Origin: Amaurobius ferox
Taxonomy: Eukaryota; Arthropoda; Arachnida; Araneae; Amaurobiidae
Direction: 5' to 3'
DNA length: 64,000 nucleotides
NCBI GenBank assembly: GCA_951213105.1
Contig: OX578138.1
Location: 98,166,614-98,230,613 of the forward strand
In this document: one piece after another, positions 36,682 through 47,915 of the stretch
How the letters are laid out: each line of letters starts with the position of its first letter
Numbering within the stretch: position 1 is the first letter of the stretch
Position numbers and translations under genes: made by a program
The notes under the pieces: model-generated
Told to the model about the DNA's origin: nothing
Database searches by the model: none
The model's input: the letters and a program-made list of their open reading frames with translations, nothing else

Positions 36682-39600
36682 GAAAGCGATAACGATAGAA
36701 AAAACTCTAATATGCAAAATTGTAGCACTCGCGATAATGTAAATGATGAAAAATTGTTACCAAGTTCTAATGAAAATAATAAGAATAAGAATGTTAAAAA
36801 GAAAGAGGAAAAGCAGATTTTCGCTAAATTGAAAAGAAAAATAACATTAAAGCCAGGGGAGTCAGAAATAGCCCAATTGATTTTGTCACAGGAATTAAAT
36901 GAGGGACAGGATGTTTTATTTTCTCCAATAAAAATGGCAAGAACATTAATCACGGATGAAGCGATCCAAAGTATAGAAAATAAAAATAAGATTAGAATGT
37001 TGTTATACAATGAAAAAAATTGCCAAATTACGCTTAATAAAAATATGAACCTGGGTATAATAACAGAACAAATCGAAATTGTTGATACAAAAAATAAAAG
37101 CAGTAATCCCACGTTGGAAATTAATAATATTCAAAATTTAAATAAAACAGAATATCAACAAATTCGGGAATTAAGAAAGAAAGAAATATCTCCAGACGAT
37201 TTTCAAGTACAGCACTTAAATAAGGAAGATAGAAATAAAGTTATTGAATTAATGATGACCAATACAGAGGTTTTTTCAAAGTCATATGCTACACTAGGTA
37301 AAACATCAGCAATAGTACCGAAAATCGAACTTATGCACAATTATCCTATTCAGAGTCGACCATACCCAATTCCGAAAGCAGTACGAGAAATTGCGCAAAA
37401 AGAAATGAAGGAATTATTGGAAAATGACATTATTGAAAGTTCACAAAGCACGTACGCTACTCCCATTATTCTTGTAAAGAAACCAAGTAAACCAAATGAA
37501 GAACCTAAATATAGACTTACTATTGATTATAGGGCCATAAACGCGTATTTACCACTTTTGCCAATAAATTTATCAAAGGTGAAGGATATATTACAAAATA
37601 TCGCTGGTAGTAAAATTTATACAGTTATGGATTTGAAGGCGGCGTTTTTTCAGATCGAACTAAGAAAACAAGATAGAAAGGCCTTAACGTTCGCAACTTT
37701 TATGGGAAATTTTAATCCTAAAAGAATTCCGTTTGGTCTTAAAAACTCAGGAGCATATTTTCAACTTTTAATGAACAAAGTGTTAGGAGATCCATCAGAG
37801 TTAAAAATATACTTTTACTTTGATGACTTAGTCATATGCGCACAAAATAACGACGAAATGTTAGAGAAAATCAAAATTGTTTTCCAAAGATTGAAAGAAA
37901 ATAATTTAACACTCAACCCGGCGAAGTTACAGATATGCAAATCGCAAATTGAATTTTTGGGATATAAAGTAAATGCGAATGATATAAGCCCATCAATAAA
38001 AAACTGTGCAAAAGTGCAAAATTTCAAACAACCCCAAACGGTTAAACAAGTAAAAAGCTTTCTTGGGACAACAAACTATTTTAGAGGTCTGATAAAAAAT
38101 TATGCACAAATTGCAGAACCTTTGGTAAATTTGACAAAAAAGAATGTTAGGTTCGAGTGGAATAATGAATGTAGAAAAGCTTTTGAAAAATTAAAAAATG
38201 CAATTTTTAAAGAACCAGTTGTAAGACAGCCTGATGAAGTAAACCCGTTTGTCTTAACTACGGATGGCTCAGGTAAGGGAATTAGTAGTATTTTGATGCA
38301 AAGGTTAAATGGAGTCGATTATGTTATCGAATTTTATTCAAGACCTGTGAACCCGGCAGAGAAGCGTTATCCTGCAATAAAGCTAGAATTGCTAGCTATA
38401 CACGCATCCTTACAACACTTCAGAGAATATCTGTTCGGAAGGAGTTTCACCTTGCTGAGTGACGCAAAATCCCTTATGTACCACATAAAATTAGATAAAA
38501 TGCCAAATATCATGTCGAGATGGCTAATTGACATAAGTCAGTATGATTTTAAATTCAAATATCAAAAAGGTGAAAATAACGCAAGTGATTATTGCTCGAG
38601 ATATGTATTTGACAATGATAACCAAATCAAATGTGTAAATACTTTAATTAAAAATGATGAGATAAATGTGGAGAAAATATTAGAGCAACAAATGGTAGAT
38701 GAAAAATTAAGTAAAATTAGAGAGGAATTACAAAAAGGAAGAAACCGATATCACAATAACAAGGTATACTATATTGATAGCCAAAATAAACTGTTAATGG
38801 TAAAGAAGGAAAATAAAAGACAAATGTATAGGAAAATAAATGAGAATAAGATTGTAATACCGCACTCACTAAAGGGAAAGATAATAGAGATAGCACATTT
38901 CCCTCATTTCGGAGTAAAAAAGACATACCAATTACTTTCAAAAAAATATTTTTGGATGGGGCTTTCCAAGATGTGGAAAATTTTTGTAAGTCTTGTAATC
39001 AATGCTTATTAGTAAAACACAAAAATATACCACCAGCCAGACTTCAGGCTATGTCAGAAATATTAAAACCAGGAATATATTTACAACTGGATTGCGTAGG
39101 AAAACTACCGCGCAGTAATAGAGGAAATAATTTTGTAATTACAATTGTAGACATGTTTTCACGATACTTTGAGGCCTATGCAGTCAGAGACATTACTGCT
39201 AAAACAATAGTGAATAAGCTAACAAACTTCGTGACAACTTATGGAGTTCCAATTATTATTCAAAGCGATAATGCTCAAATTTTTAAAAGTAAAGAATACA
39301 TAGATTTTACAAATGCATTAAATATTGAAAGGCGATACAGTTCGGTTTATTTCCCAAGTTCTTTAGGTCGTTGTGAAAGAATACACAGAGACATGAAACA
39401 ATGTATAATGTGTTTGTCAAAGACTACGTTTGAATGGGATGAATCTTTAAAATGGTTTAAGTTTTATGTGAATAACACTATTAACAATAATACAGGATTT
39501 GAGCCTTCATTCCTGTTCTATCTTAGAGATTTATCATTGCCATTTGAAAATATTAAACAAACAAACATACCAAGTAAGGAAGAAATAGATGTAATGTATA

Positions 39601-40073
39601 GTGATGTAAATAATTATAAAAAATATGTGGCACAGCATTTAAAAAATATAGACAAAGTCGTGAAAGACGCATCGGAACAACAAAAGCTGATAAATGACAA
39701 ACAAATAAAGAAATATAAAATAGTGAGAAAAAACGATATATTTATAGGAGCGACAGTGTACCTAAAAAAGTTCTTAAAACCAAGGGTATTAGAGGATCGA
39801 TATGATGGACCATTTAGAATTACGAAATTAGTCCGAAATAATAATGTTATAATATGTCTTAAAAGTGATGAAAATAAAACTTATAAAGTGCACATAAATA
39901 AACTATACATGGCAGCGGAGCGAAAACAATATTTGAAAGATAGTGACGAAAGCGAATCAAACCACACCCACACACAGGACAAAGAAAAAAATCAAAATGA
40001 GAAAGTGATTAGAAATAATTATCAAAGTCAAACTAAGGAAGGGAAGGTCACTAAAGAAAAGCAATTAAACTAG

Positions 40074-40854
40074 GGAAATAATAGAAATGATGATGAGGCT
40101 TGTTATAATGCCAGAGGGTATAATTTTCGCCCTCGAATTGTTGTAAATAGTAATTTCATAAAACAAAGAATATGAAAAATATGTTAAAAAGTTTGTAATT
40201 AATGTCATAAATAGAAAGTGAAAATTGAGTGTATATGTATATGTTTTAAATTGTGGATATAAGTATATTTCAAAAAGTATGTTATGTATTTCTGACATTA
40301 CATATATGGCAAGTTCAAATTTAAAAAAAAAAAAAAAAAGTGAAATAACAAAGTAATTTATAAATAATACGGTGGTATGGAATTCAACCATAACCAAGAA
40401 TCGGAAGTTGATAGTGGCACTACTACAATATGTTATAAAATGAAATGATAACAAGAAAATGTATAATAATAATAAAGTAATGAATGCTGTTATGTAATGA
40501 TATGTCGTATGTAAATAATTCTGTAAAAGGAGAAATGAAAATTATGCATTGCAAATAATATATATCAAAATTTACAATTTAATAATAATTTCAATGTTGG
40601 TAATCCTCATGTAATTTATGGTACATTATGTCAATTATGAATAATGGACTAACTTGACAGGGAACTATCAAGAAACTACAAAGAACTAGCAAAGCTATGA
40701 GTTGTACGAGGCTAAAAAGTGGAACTCAGCCCTTCTCATGATGGATGAAATTATGTGTTTGCGATGAACCATTGTGAACTCAATTTCTTACCACTGGGGT
40801 GAAACTGTGGGAGAGTAACTTTTGGTCTTTTTTTTTCGCGGGGGGGGGTGAGAA
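40074..40854 (+). other. Non-coding 3' region of Gypsy element with polypurine tract
   Basis: 780 bp with no supported gene; no env-like membrane frame on the plus strand. A 16-nt A run lies at 40322. The purine tract 'gcgggggggggtgagaa' just before the 3' LTR (about 40838-40854) is the expected plus-strand primer. Confidence 0.7.
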
Positions 40855-41679
40855 TGTAATGCCAGAAATGTAAAGTATTAAATATTTGGAAGGATTAAAA
40901 TGATGGAACCAGGAATGCGGGCGGATTATTCCCACGCTAAGCAGATGGGCGATAGTATACAGGTGGCCCCATATCTTACATACCACGCCCCATGTTTACA
41001 TACCACGCTAAGCCGTTTGGCGGCAACCGAGACGGCGACCCCATGTCTACGGATTAGCCCTCAGCTCTACATTCCAGCACGTACACCGCCGACCGAAAAA
41101 GGGATATACTTGAGAGTTGCTCGAAGAGTCAGAATTGGTCAAGGCAGGCTGTTGGAGTTGGACTAGTGAAGAGTAAGCGGCGGTAGCAGTGTTAAGAGTT
41201 GTGTGTGCGTCTCTGATATAGGAATTCGAAGGAGAGCTGATGTTCATCTGGTATTGCAAGTGTAAAGTGTGACTAAGCATCGGTGTTACCCAAGTTATAT
41301 GAAGGAAGATCAGGTACCATACAATTAACTATATGAGGATAACCTTTTTGTCTAAATTTGTGTTTTTAAGGAAAAGCTAATTAATGCATCCCACCACGTG
41401 CTCCAACCAAATATCAATTCATCTGGCATTACACCCCCCGAACTACCCTTGAGATGTATTCCACCATTGTGATACTATTTTAATTTGTAAACTAAAGAGT
41501 GTAAATTAAGTATGTGATAAATAAATGTTTGTTCCTTTACTATTAACCTTATTTTTTAGTTTGTTAACTTAGTATCCCGTTAAGCACAAAAATGGGTGGG
41601 TTTTGCGGCCACCAACGCAATGTACACAGCAGTAACAGATTACATGTATAATTTAATAAACAAATTTAAAATCGGCACA
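40855..41679 (+). repeat. 3' LTR of the Gypsy element
   Basis: Nearly identical to the 5' LTR, lacking about 9 bp. AATAAA at about 41520. Followed by the GTGGG target duplication. Confidence 0.95.
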
Positions 41680-41684
41680 GTGGG

Positions 41685-44600
41685 GTTGGCATATTTTTCA
41701 AAGCGTGGTACCATGTTTGACGATTTATCTCCAACTTACTCACCTCTCTTGAAATATCGCCGCTCAACTAAATCACCTCTCTTGAAAATCCAGGCCACCC
41801 GACTCACCCTATGGTGTGTGCAGCTGTTTGAATAGCCATGCCATCACCTCTGTGGATATTTGGACAAATTCCTGCAATTCCACTTCATAGTCTACAGAAC
41901 AGACACAATTGTCAACATAAAATGCTAATTTAAGTTTCTGTACTACATCGTGTTGAGCTGAAGATGAATATTTATCCAAATGGTGTGTCACTACTCTAGG
42001 AAAAAAAGGACTACAGTTTAATCCAAAGCCTACTCAGCAACGTTGAAAAATCTTTATAGCATTCTGGCTTTCACCTTGGCACGAAAGAAATTTTAAAAAA
42101 TCTTGAGCACTTTATCAACAGAAAATTGCAAGAAAGCCTTCTTTATGTTCGAGATATTACCAATTTTTTTTTCTCTCGAAACTCCAAAAGTAAGGTGGGA
42201 ATCAACTCCAACAGGTTTGATCCCTTTGCCAGTCGTTTAAGGAATAAGATCCTTTCTGTTTACAAGAAGCATCGAAGACAGGCCAAACATTAGTCGATAA
42301 ATTGCAATTAAACACTCCTCGATGAGGTAGAAAATGACCACTATTCTCTGAACTTTCTATGATTATTCCTTCTTGCCACCACTCATGGAAAACAGCATTG
42401 TATCTTTCAAATTTTCCATCTTTCATGAGTTTAGATTTGTGGAATTCAATCTCTTCTCAGCTATTTCTCTATTAGTCGACAATTCTCCTTGGTTATGAAT
42501 CCGAGGGAAACTAACTTCATATCTTTCATTTTATTAGTTCGAAATGTTTTCTTGAAATGATCCAAAACAGCTGTTTATACTTCGTCTTTGCTTTGATGCT
42601 CACACGGATCAGTGATTCTAATAGCTTCTGACTTCCATAAATCAGGAACATTGTTGCAATGAATCAAAAGTGAAGTTAAAACAGAACCATAATTGTTAAA
42701 ATTTGAATTCTCTTGAGACTTTCCTATCACAACCCATCCGAGATGAGTTTACACAGCGACCAGTCTGCACTTTAGCTGATGAAAGAGTCCTGTGTAAAGT
42801 TGACCAGCGAAATCGTCTCCAATAAGTATCTCAATATGTGGCTAATTGCTCCCTTTATCTGTGAGCTAGATTCCCTTTTGTCTCATTTCTTCCAATCATG
42901 ATCCAGTCTTGAGTCTTGGTATTGAACCACACAGTAGGTTGGCCTAACACTTTAATTTTACAGAAATAGTTATTAACTGAACTGTTCAAAATTACATTGT
43001 AGCACTTGTGCTCTCTCCTAAAGGTGGTTCCTCCAAACACAACTTCTGCTAATCTCTCAGCACTCACAGACTCAAATCCCATCTGCCTTACCGTATTCTT
43101 CAAAATATAAGAACGTGAGAACCTGTGTCAATCAGTGCCCTAACCTTTCGTTCTTTTCCTTGAGTTTTAAGAACCACAAGCAGTGTTTTCAATACTACTA
43201 CTTCAGCATGGCATTGGCTGGATAAAGTAATATTCTGATCCACAGCTTCTCTAAACTTTGTAACTGAAGCTTTTTTATTATTGGTTAGTCCGGGACACAT
43301 AACTTACAAATGCTTTTTGGAACAAATTATACATAGATAAGATTTGATTTTCACTGCTTAGAACGATGTCCAATCCGTAAACAAGAAGTGTTTGCAATAG
43401 TACTTCTTCAGAATGGCATTGGCTGGATAAAGTAATATTCTGATCCACAACTTCTCTGAACTTTGCAACTGAAGTTTTTTATTATTGGTTAGTTCGGGAC
43501 ACATAACTAACAAATGCCTTTTGGAACAAATTATACATAGATAAGATTTGATTTACACTGATTAGAACGATGTCCAATCCGTAAACAAGTGAAACACCCT
43601 TTCTTCTCAAAGTCAAATGAAATTTTCTGCAAAATACACTAATGGACTTTTGACTTGAATTTATTCCTAAAAATAAATCAGTAGCAGTCAAAAAATTCAT
43701 ACCCATTTCCTTTGAATAATTTACTTCATTTTGCATAAAACCCACTTTAGCAAGCGAGATACGTTCTTCACCTTCTACTTCAGTTCTTAATAACAATAGT
43801 AGGTTTTTCAACTTATCAATGCAAGTATCACTTTCTTCATTCTTAGTCGCCAACGGATTTCTTAACTAAACTTGGAGTATTTCTTCCGGTATGCAAGATT
43901 CAACAAAGGGGAAAAAACATTGCTGCGAGATTGTCAGAAATCCAGTGGCGGCTCGTACATAGGCACTGCGGCACTGCGGAAACGACAGTGCTCTCTCTCT
44001 TCCTCGCAGCCTGGCGTGCAGCTTCCTACTTGCGCATGCGCACAACAGTCAAACACCACGCCGCTGGAACTGTGAAGCATGGTGTTTGACTGTTGTGCGC
44101 ATGCGCACATAGGAAGCTGCACGCGAAGCTGCGAGAGAGAGAGCACTGTCGCTCCCGCAGTGCCTCAGTGCCTATGCACGTGCCGCCACTGCAGAAATCA
44201 TACCAATTGATTCAAGAGCCTTAAATGAGAAAGTGATTCTAACTTACCATACAATTGAGCTGTATTTGCTTTGGATTTTGAAGACACTGTATTTTTAATC
44301 ACCAGTCCAAGCAATTCCCTGACTTAGAACTCTATAAGTAGCTCTTCACTTCCAAATCTATATTTAAAACTTTCAACAGCTTTTGAATAACTTTCTGCAG
44401 TAGGAGGGGAGCTGTCTACTATTTCTCTTGCTCTAGTGTCAACAGTCATAGACTGGATTAAATATTGAAATTTATCTTCTTCCATCAATTTACCTTCATG
44501 GATTCTCATGAATTGACTCCAAAAGGCTAGCCAATCTTTTATTTCACCACCGAATTTCAAAAATTCAATTTTAGAAAGCTTCAGTTTCGTTTTCTCTTAA

Positions 44601-45080
44601 TCATGGGAAGAAAGACTTTGTTTGGTTGCGACATGCATTTTGACGCCAACCCTATCTGTAATAATTTATTTGCGATATTCTTCTATTACCCCATATTCAT
44701 TTTAATATTCTTCCACTTTTGAATCATTGCCAAGCAAAGCATTATAGATTTCGTCATCTACCTCTGCTCAATTCAATATTAATTTCTCCATATTTGCCAA
44801 ATGTCTTTGAAAAATTTTATCGTCTGGTTTCTCATCAGTTAAACCCATTTTCAAAATATTATACGATTTTGTAAAAGACACTCGAATCGGCTTTGGCTTT
44901 CTTTTGAGCAGTTCCATCATGACGACATAGTTTGACGAGAGCGACAGACATAGTTAAAACAACATTCGGCATTATCCCAAAGACCGGTACGCTCTCTAAT
45001 TTGGCGACTTCTTTGGCTCCAATTCTCTTACGGCGCTCGATGTTATTAAGAACATGAGCATGAATGTGAATAAACATCCT
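41685..45080 (-). pseudogene. Decayed BEL/Pao retrotransposon: gag, protease, RT remnants
   Basis: Minus strand, 5' to 3': gag N-terminal acidic part ('VDDEIYNALLGNDSKVEEY', about 44700-44775); gag core ('DWLAFWSQFMRIHEGKL', 'YLIQSMTVDTRAREIV', 44324-44560); a decayed zinc-knuckle region (about 43480-43850); A17-type protease ('RALIDTGSHVLIF', about 43100-43140); RT entry ('FHEWWQEGIIIESSENSGHF', 'VFDASCKQKGSYSLND', 42202-42400); RT catalytic region with YVDN in place of YVDD (41809-41991). These motif strings are characteristic of BEL/Pao. Frames are interrupted many times. A segment around 43380-43560 duplicates 43190-43370. The rest of pol is missing past the Gypsy insertion. Confidence 0.8.
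43943..44191. mobile_element. hAT-type foldback MITE, 249 bp
   Basis: Almost wholly self-complementary. It begins cagtggcggctcgtac and ends in the inverse, gtgccgccactg, and is flanked by a perfect 8-bp direct repeat cagaaatc (43935-43942, 44192-44199). The 8-bp duplication and CAGTGGCGG tips define the hAT superfamily. The long arms include 'gcgcatgcgcac' and a (GA)n/(TC)n segment. It interrupts the BEL gag remnant. Confidence 0.9.
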
Positions 45081-45605
45081 GCGTAGTAGAATGCGCAGAA
45101 ACGTAAATGCAAAGGGGCATTATTTTTACCATAGCGCGTAATGAATGGTAAATTGACGAAGACGACAAATAAAAATTGAAATTAAACCCATTAAAAATTG
45201 AATTTATCTTTGTGATGAACATTAGTAATTTAGAATACATTAATAACAATATATATTTAAAGATTTCGTTTGCAGAAGTGCATTTTAAGTGAATATACAC
45301 TACTACTCATTTTTACCGTAGTCACTAAGTAGTGTTTTAAAGTTGAATACATTTATTAGCAAATTCTGCAATGCTATATGCGAGTGAGGGGAAAGATATA
45401 TGACGATTTTTCGCAAAAAACTCGTATATACATTCTAAAGAAAGTTAAAATTTTATTTTCCGGTAAATTAAAAATATCCATCAAAGAAGATAAATTTAGA
45501 TATATCCTACTAAAATTAGAGGTTAAACGAATGTAAGTTTCTAAAATAACATATATGTCGTGTATATGTATATATATATATGTATGTATGTATCGTAATT
45601 TAATG
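45081..45605. other. No gene recognised
   Basis: AT-rich. A ~50-bp stretch at about 45500-45550 ('gatatatcctactaaaatt') recurs at about 48778-48828 inside the putative BEL LTR region, so part may be LTR-derived. Short (TA/TGTA)n at 45565-45592. Confidence 0.4.
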
Positions 45606-46424
45606 TATATGTCGAAGGTCACACGTAGCAACAGCTGTTTGTGCAACAGGTGTTTTGCGGCTCATAGAATGATGTAGCAATTAGAACATGGATCTACGTC
45701 CGCTTCGCGAGCTAACCTCGCTACGCTCGCCCGCTAAAAAACATCACAGAATCCTGTCCGACTGGCTGTCGGAGGTCGCTCGTAGCAACACCTGTTTGTG
45801 CAACAGGTGTTTTGCGGCTCATAGAGTGATGTAGCAATTAGAACATGGATCTACGCCAGCTTCGCGAGCTAACCTCGCTACGCTCGCTCGCTAAAAAACA
45901 TCACAGAATCCTGTCCCGCTGGCTGTCGAAGGTAGCACGTAGCAACAGCTGTTTCTGCAACAGGTGTTCTGTGGCTCATAGAGTGATGTAGCAATTAAAA
46001 CATGGATCCACGCCAGCTAAAAAATCACAGAATCTGGTCCCGCTGGCTGTCGGAGGTCGCACGTAGCAACAGCTGTTTATGCAACATGTGTTCTGTGGTT
46101 CATAAAGTGATGTAGCAATTAGAACATGGATCTACGCCCGCTAAAAAAACATCACAGAATCCGGTCCCGCTGGCTGTCGGAGGTCGCAAGTAGCAACAGC
46201 TGTTTGTGCAACAGGTGTTCTGTGGCTCATAGAGTGATGTAGCAATTAGAACATGGATATCCGCCCGCTTCGCGAGCTAACCTCGCCTTCTAAAAGAATC
46301 ACAGAATCCGGTCCCGCTGGCTGTCGGAGGTCGCAAGTAGCAACAGGTGTTCTATGGTTCATAGAGTGATGTAGCAATTAGAACATGGATCTACGCCCGC
46401 TAAAAACATCACAGAAACCGGTCC

Positions 46425-46811
46425 GGAGTCAACGGCCCTACCGTGCTGAAAACACCGGTTTTCGTTAGATCACCGAAGTCAAGCAGCATCGGGCGCGGTT
46501 AGTACTTGGGTGGGTGACCACCTGGGAACACCGCGTGCTGTTGGCACATCTCGGGCGCGGTAGCCCGGTGGTTTGCGCACTGGATTTGCACGCTGCCAAA
46601 ACTGCCGCCGTGTTCATGCGGAGTGCGATCACGTTAAACATGTGTGTCCGTAAGTCCTTCCGAGAGGTTGGTGGTAGGGGAAGGAGGGTACGGTCCCCGT
46701 GGATGCCTACCTACTGGGTTCCGGTCTAAATTGGGTGGCACTTCCCGGCTGTCCACACGGTTACCTTACACCTTTCTGGTAGGTCGGACGGTCTGGGTCT
46801 CAACAACAACA
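46425..46811 (+). mobile_element. 5S rRNA-derived SINE, copy 2
   Basis: 5S head 46428-46545, body to about 46800, tail (CAA)n at 46801-46811. It is flanked by a 14-bp target duplication of acaga(a/t)ccggtcc type (46411-46424 and 46812-46825), which differs by one base and is part of the array unit. It matches copy 1 (17534-17925, minus) over head and body, with scattered substitutions. Confidence 0.88.
46428..46545 (+). ncRNA. 5S rRNA-like head of SINE copy 2
   Basis: Begins gtcaacggccctaccgtgc and ends ccgcgtgctgttggc. It keeps 'agtcaagcagcatcgggcg' and 'gtacttgggtgggtgacc' (boxes A to C). It is better preserved than copy 1. It is fused to the SINE body, so it serves as a pol III promoter and is not a ribosomal gene. 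Confidence 0.85.
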
Positions 46812-47915
46812 ACAGAATCCGGTCCAGCTGGCTGTTGGAGGTCGCACTTTGCAACAGCTGTTTGTGCAACAGGTGTTCTGTGGCTCATAGAGTATGTATC
46901 AATTAGAATATGGATCTACGCCCGTTTCGCAAGCTAACCTCGCTACGCTCGCCCTCTAAAAAACAGAATCTGGTCCCGCTGGCTGTCGGAGGTCGCACTT
47001 AGCAACAGATGTTCTGTGGCTCATAGAGTGATGTAGCAATTAGAACACGGATCTACGCCCGCTTCGCGAGTTAACCTCGTTACGCTCGCCCGCTAAAAAA
47101 CATCACAGAATCCGGTTTCGCTGGTTGTCGGAGGTCGCAAGTAACAACAGCTGTTTGTGCAACAGGTGTTCTGTGCCTCATAGAGTGATGTATCAATTAG
47201 AACATGGATCTACGCCAACTTCGCGAGCTAACCTCGCTGCGCTCGCCCGCTAAAAAATATCACAGAACCCGGTCCCGCTGTCTGTCGGAGGTCGCACTTA
47301 GCTGTTTGTGCAACAGCTGTTCTGTGGCTCATAGAGAGATTTAGCAATTAGAACACGGATCTACGCCCGCTTCGCGAGTTAACCTCGTTACGCTCTCCCG
47401 CTAAAAAACATCACAGAATCCGGTTTCGCTGGCTGTCGGAGGTCGCAAGTAGCAACAGGTGTTCTGTGCCTCATAGAGTGATGTATCAATTAGAACATGG
47501 ATCTACGCCAGCTTCGCGAGCTAATCTCGCTACGCTCGCCCGCTAGAAACATCACAGATCCCGGTCCCGCTGTCTGTCGGAGGTCGCACGTAGCAACAGC
47601 TGTTTGTGCAACAGGTGTTCTGTGGCTCATAGAGTGGTGTAGCAATTAGAACATGGATCTACGCCCGCTAAAAACATCACAGAATCTTGTCCCGCTGGCT
47701 GTCGGAGGTCGCACGTAACAACAGCTGCTTGTGCAACAGGTGTTCTGCGGCTCATAGGGTGATGTAATTAGAACATGGATCTATTCCCACTTCTCGGGCT
47801 AACCTCGCTACGCTATTTCGCTAATAAACATCACAGTATTCGGTTCCGCTGGCTGTCGAAGATCGCACGAAGCAGCATCTATTTGTGCAACAAGTGATCC
47901 ATAGCTCATAGAGTG

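Larger units (their letters stand above)
35821..40073 (+). pseudogene. pol: Gypsy pol: protease-RT-RNaseH-integrase (one stop, one frameshift)
   Basis: Replication polyprotein, entered by -1 frameshift from gag. Protease: VIDSGAQVSIID, active Asp at 36093-36095. An in-frame TAA at 36325-36327 directly precedes a GYDIL motif (normally the conserved G-x-D-I/F-L of the protease). An acidic Asp/Glu/Asn linker with an exact-frame 81-bp duplication (36520-36681) follows. RT: 'YRLTIDYRAINAY', 'VMDLKAAFFQI', 'IPFGLKNSGAYFQ' and catalytic YFDD (Asp codons at 37822 and 37825). RNase H: TTDGSGKG, KLELLAI, LLSDAKSL, NASDYCSR. Integrase: HH...CC zinc finger (38895-39005), broken by a 1-base shift at the GGGG run 38959-38962; then Asp in LQLDCVG, Asp in IQSDNAQ and Glu in GRCERIHRD; and a C-terminal GPF module (RYDGPFRITKL). 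Stop at 40071-40073. Confidence 0.92.
33595..41679 (+). mobile_element. Ty3/Gypsy LTR retrotransposon, full length
   Basis: 8,085 bp, bounded by the 5-bp target duplication GTGGG (33590-33594 and 41680-41684). LTRs are 834 and 825 bp, begin TGTAATGCC and end CGGCACA. By eye they differ by eight substitutions and one ~9-bp indel, so the insertion is young. Order: LTR, tRNA-His-type primer site, gag, -1 frameshift signal, protease, RT, RNase H, integrase, polypurine tract, LTR. I see no env frame in the 780 bp between integrase and the 3' LTR. Domain order RT-RNaseH-integrase marks Gypsy rather than Copia. It sits inside older BEL/Pao debris on its right. Confidence 0.95.
45606..47915. repeat. 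GC-rich 14-unit tandem array (124/157-bp units), SINE-interrupted
   Basis: Fourteen repeats, each with 'ctcatagagtgatgtagcaa', 'gaacatggatctacgcc' and 'ggctgtcggaggtcgca'. 'ctcatag' recurs at 45661, 45818, 45975, 46099, 46226, 46358, 46884, 47020, 47178, 47328, 47470, 47627, 47751 and 47905. Spacing is mostly ~157 or ~124 bp. The difference is the presence or absence of a ~33-bp CpG-rich segment 'ttcgcgagctaacctcgc' with its continuation. One unit is split by a SINE (46425-46811). There is no coding frame. It lies inside the BEL remnant. Confidence 0.9.

Noticed and set aside
36445..37112. 90- and 186-codon minus-strand frames rich in hydrophobic residues
   Set aside because: Exact antisense of the acidic pol linker; hydrophobicity is the mirror of Asp/Glu/Asn codons.
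40065..40454. 129-codon minus-strand hydrophobic frame as a possible env or membrane gene
   Set aside because: Wrong strand for env, AT-rich composition explains the Phe/Ile/Leu content, and no signal peptide plus domain pattern.
45606..47915. CRISPR-like array
   Set aside because: Eukaryotic context; the whole unit repeats with no unique spacers of uniform length.
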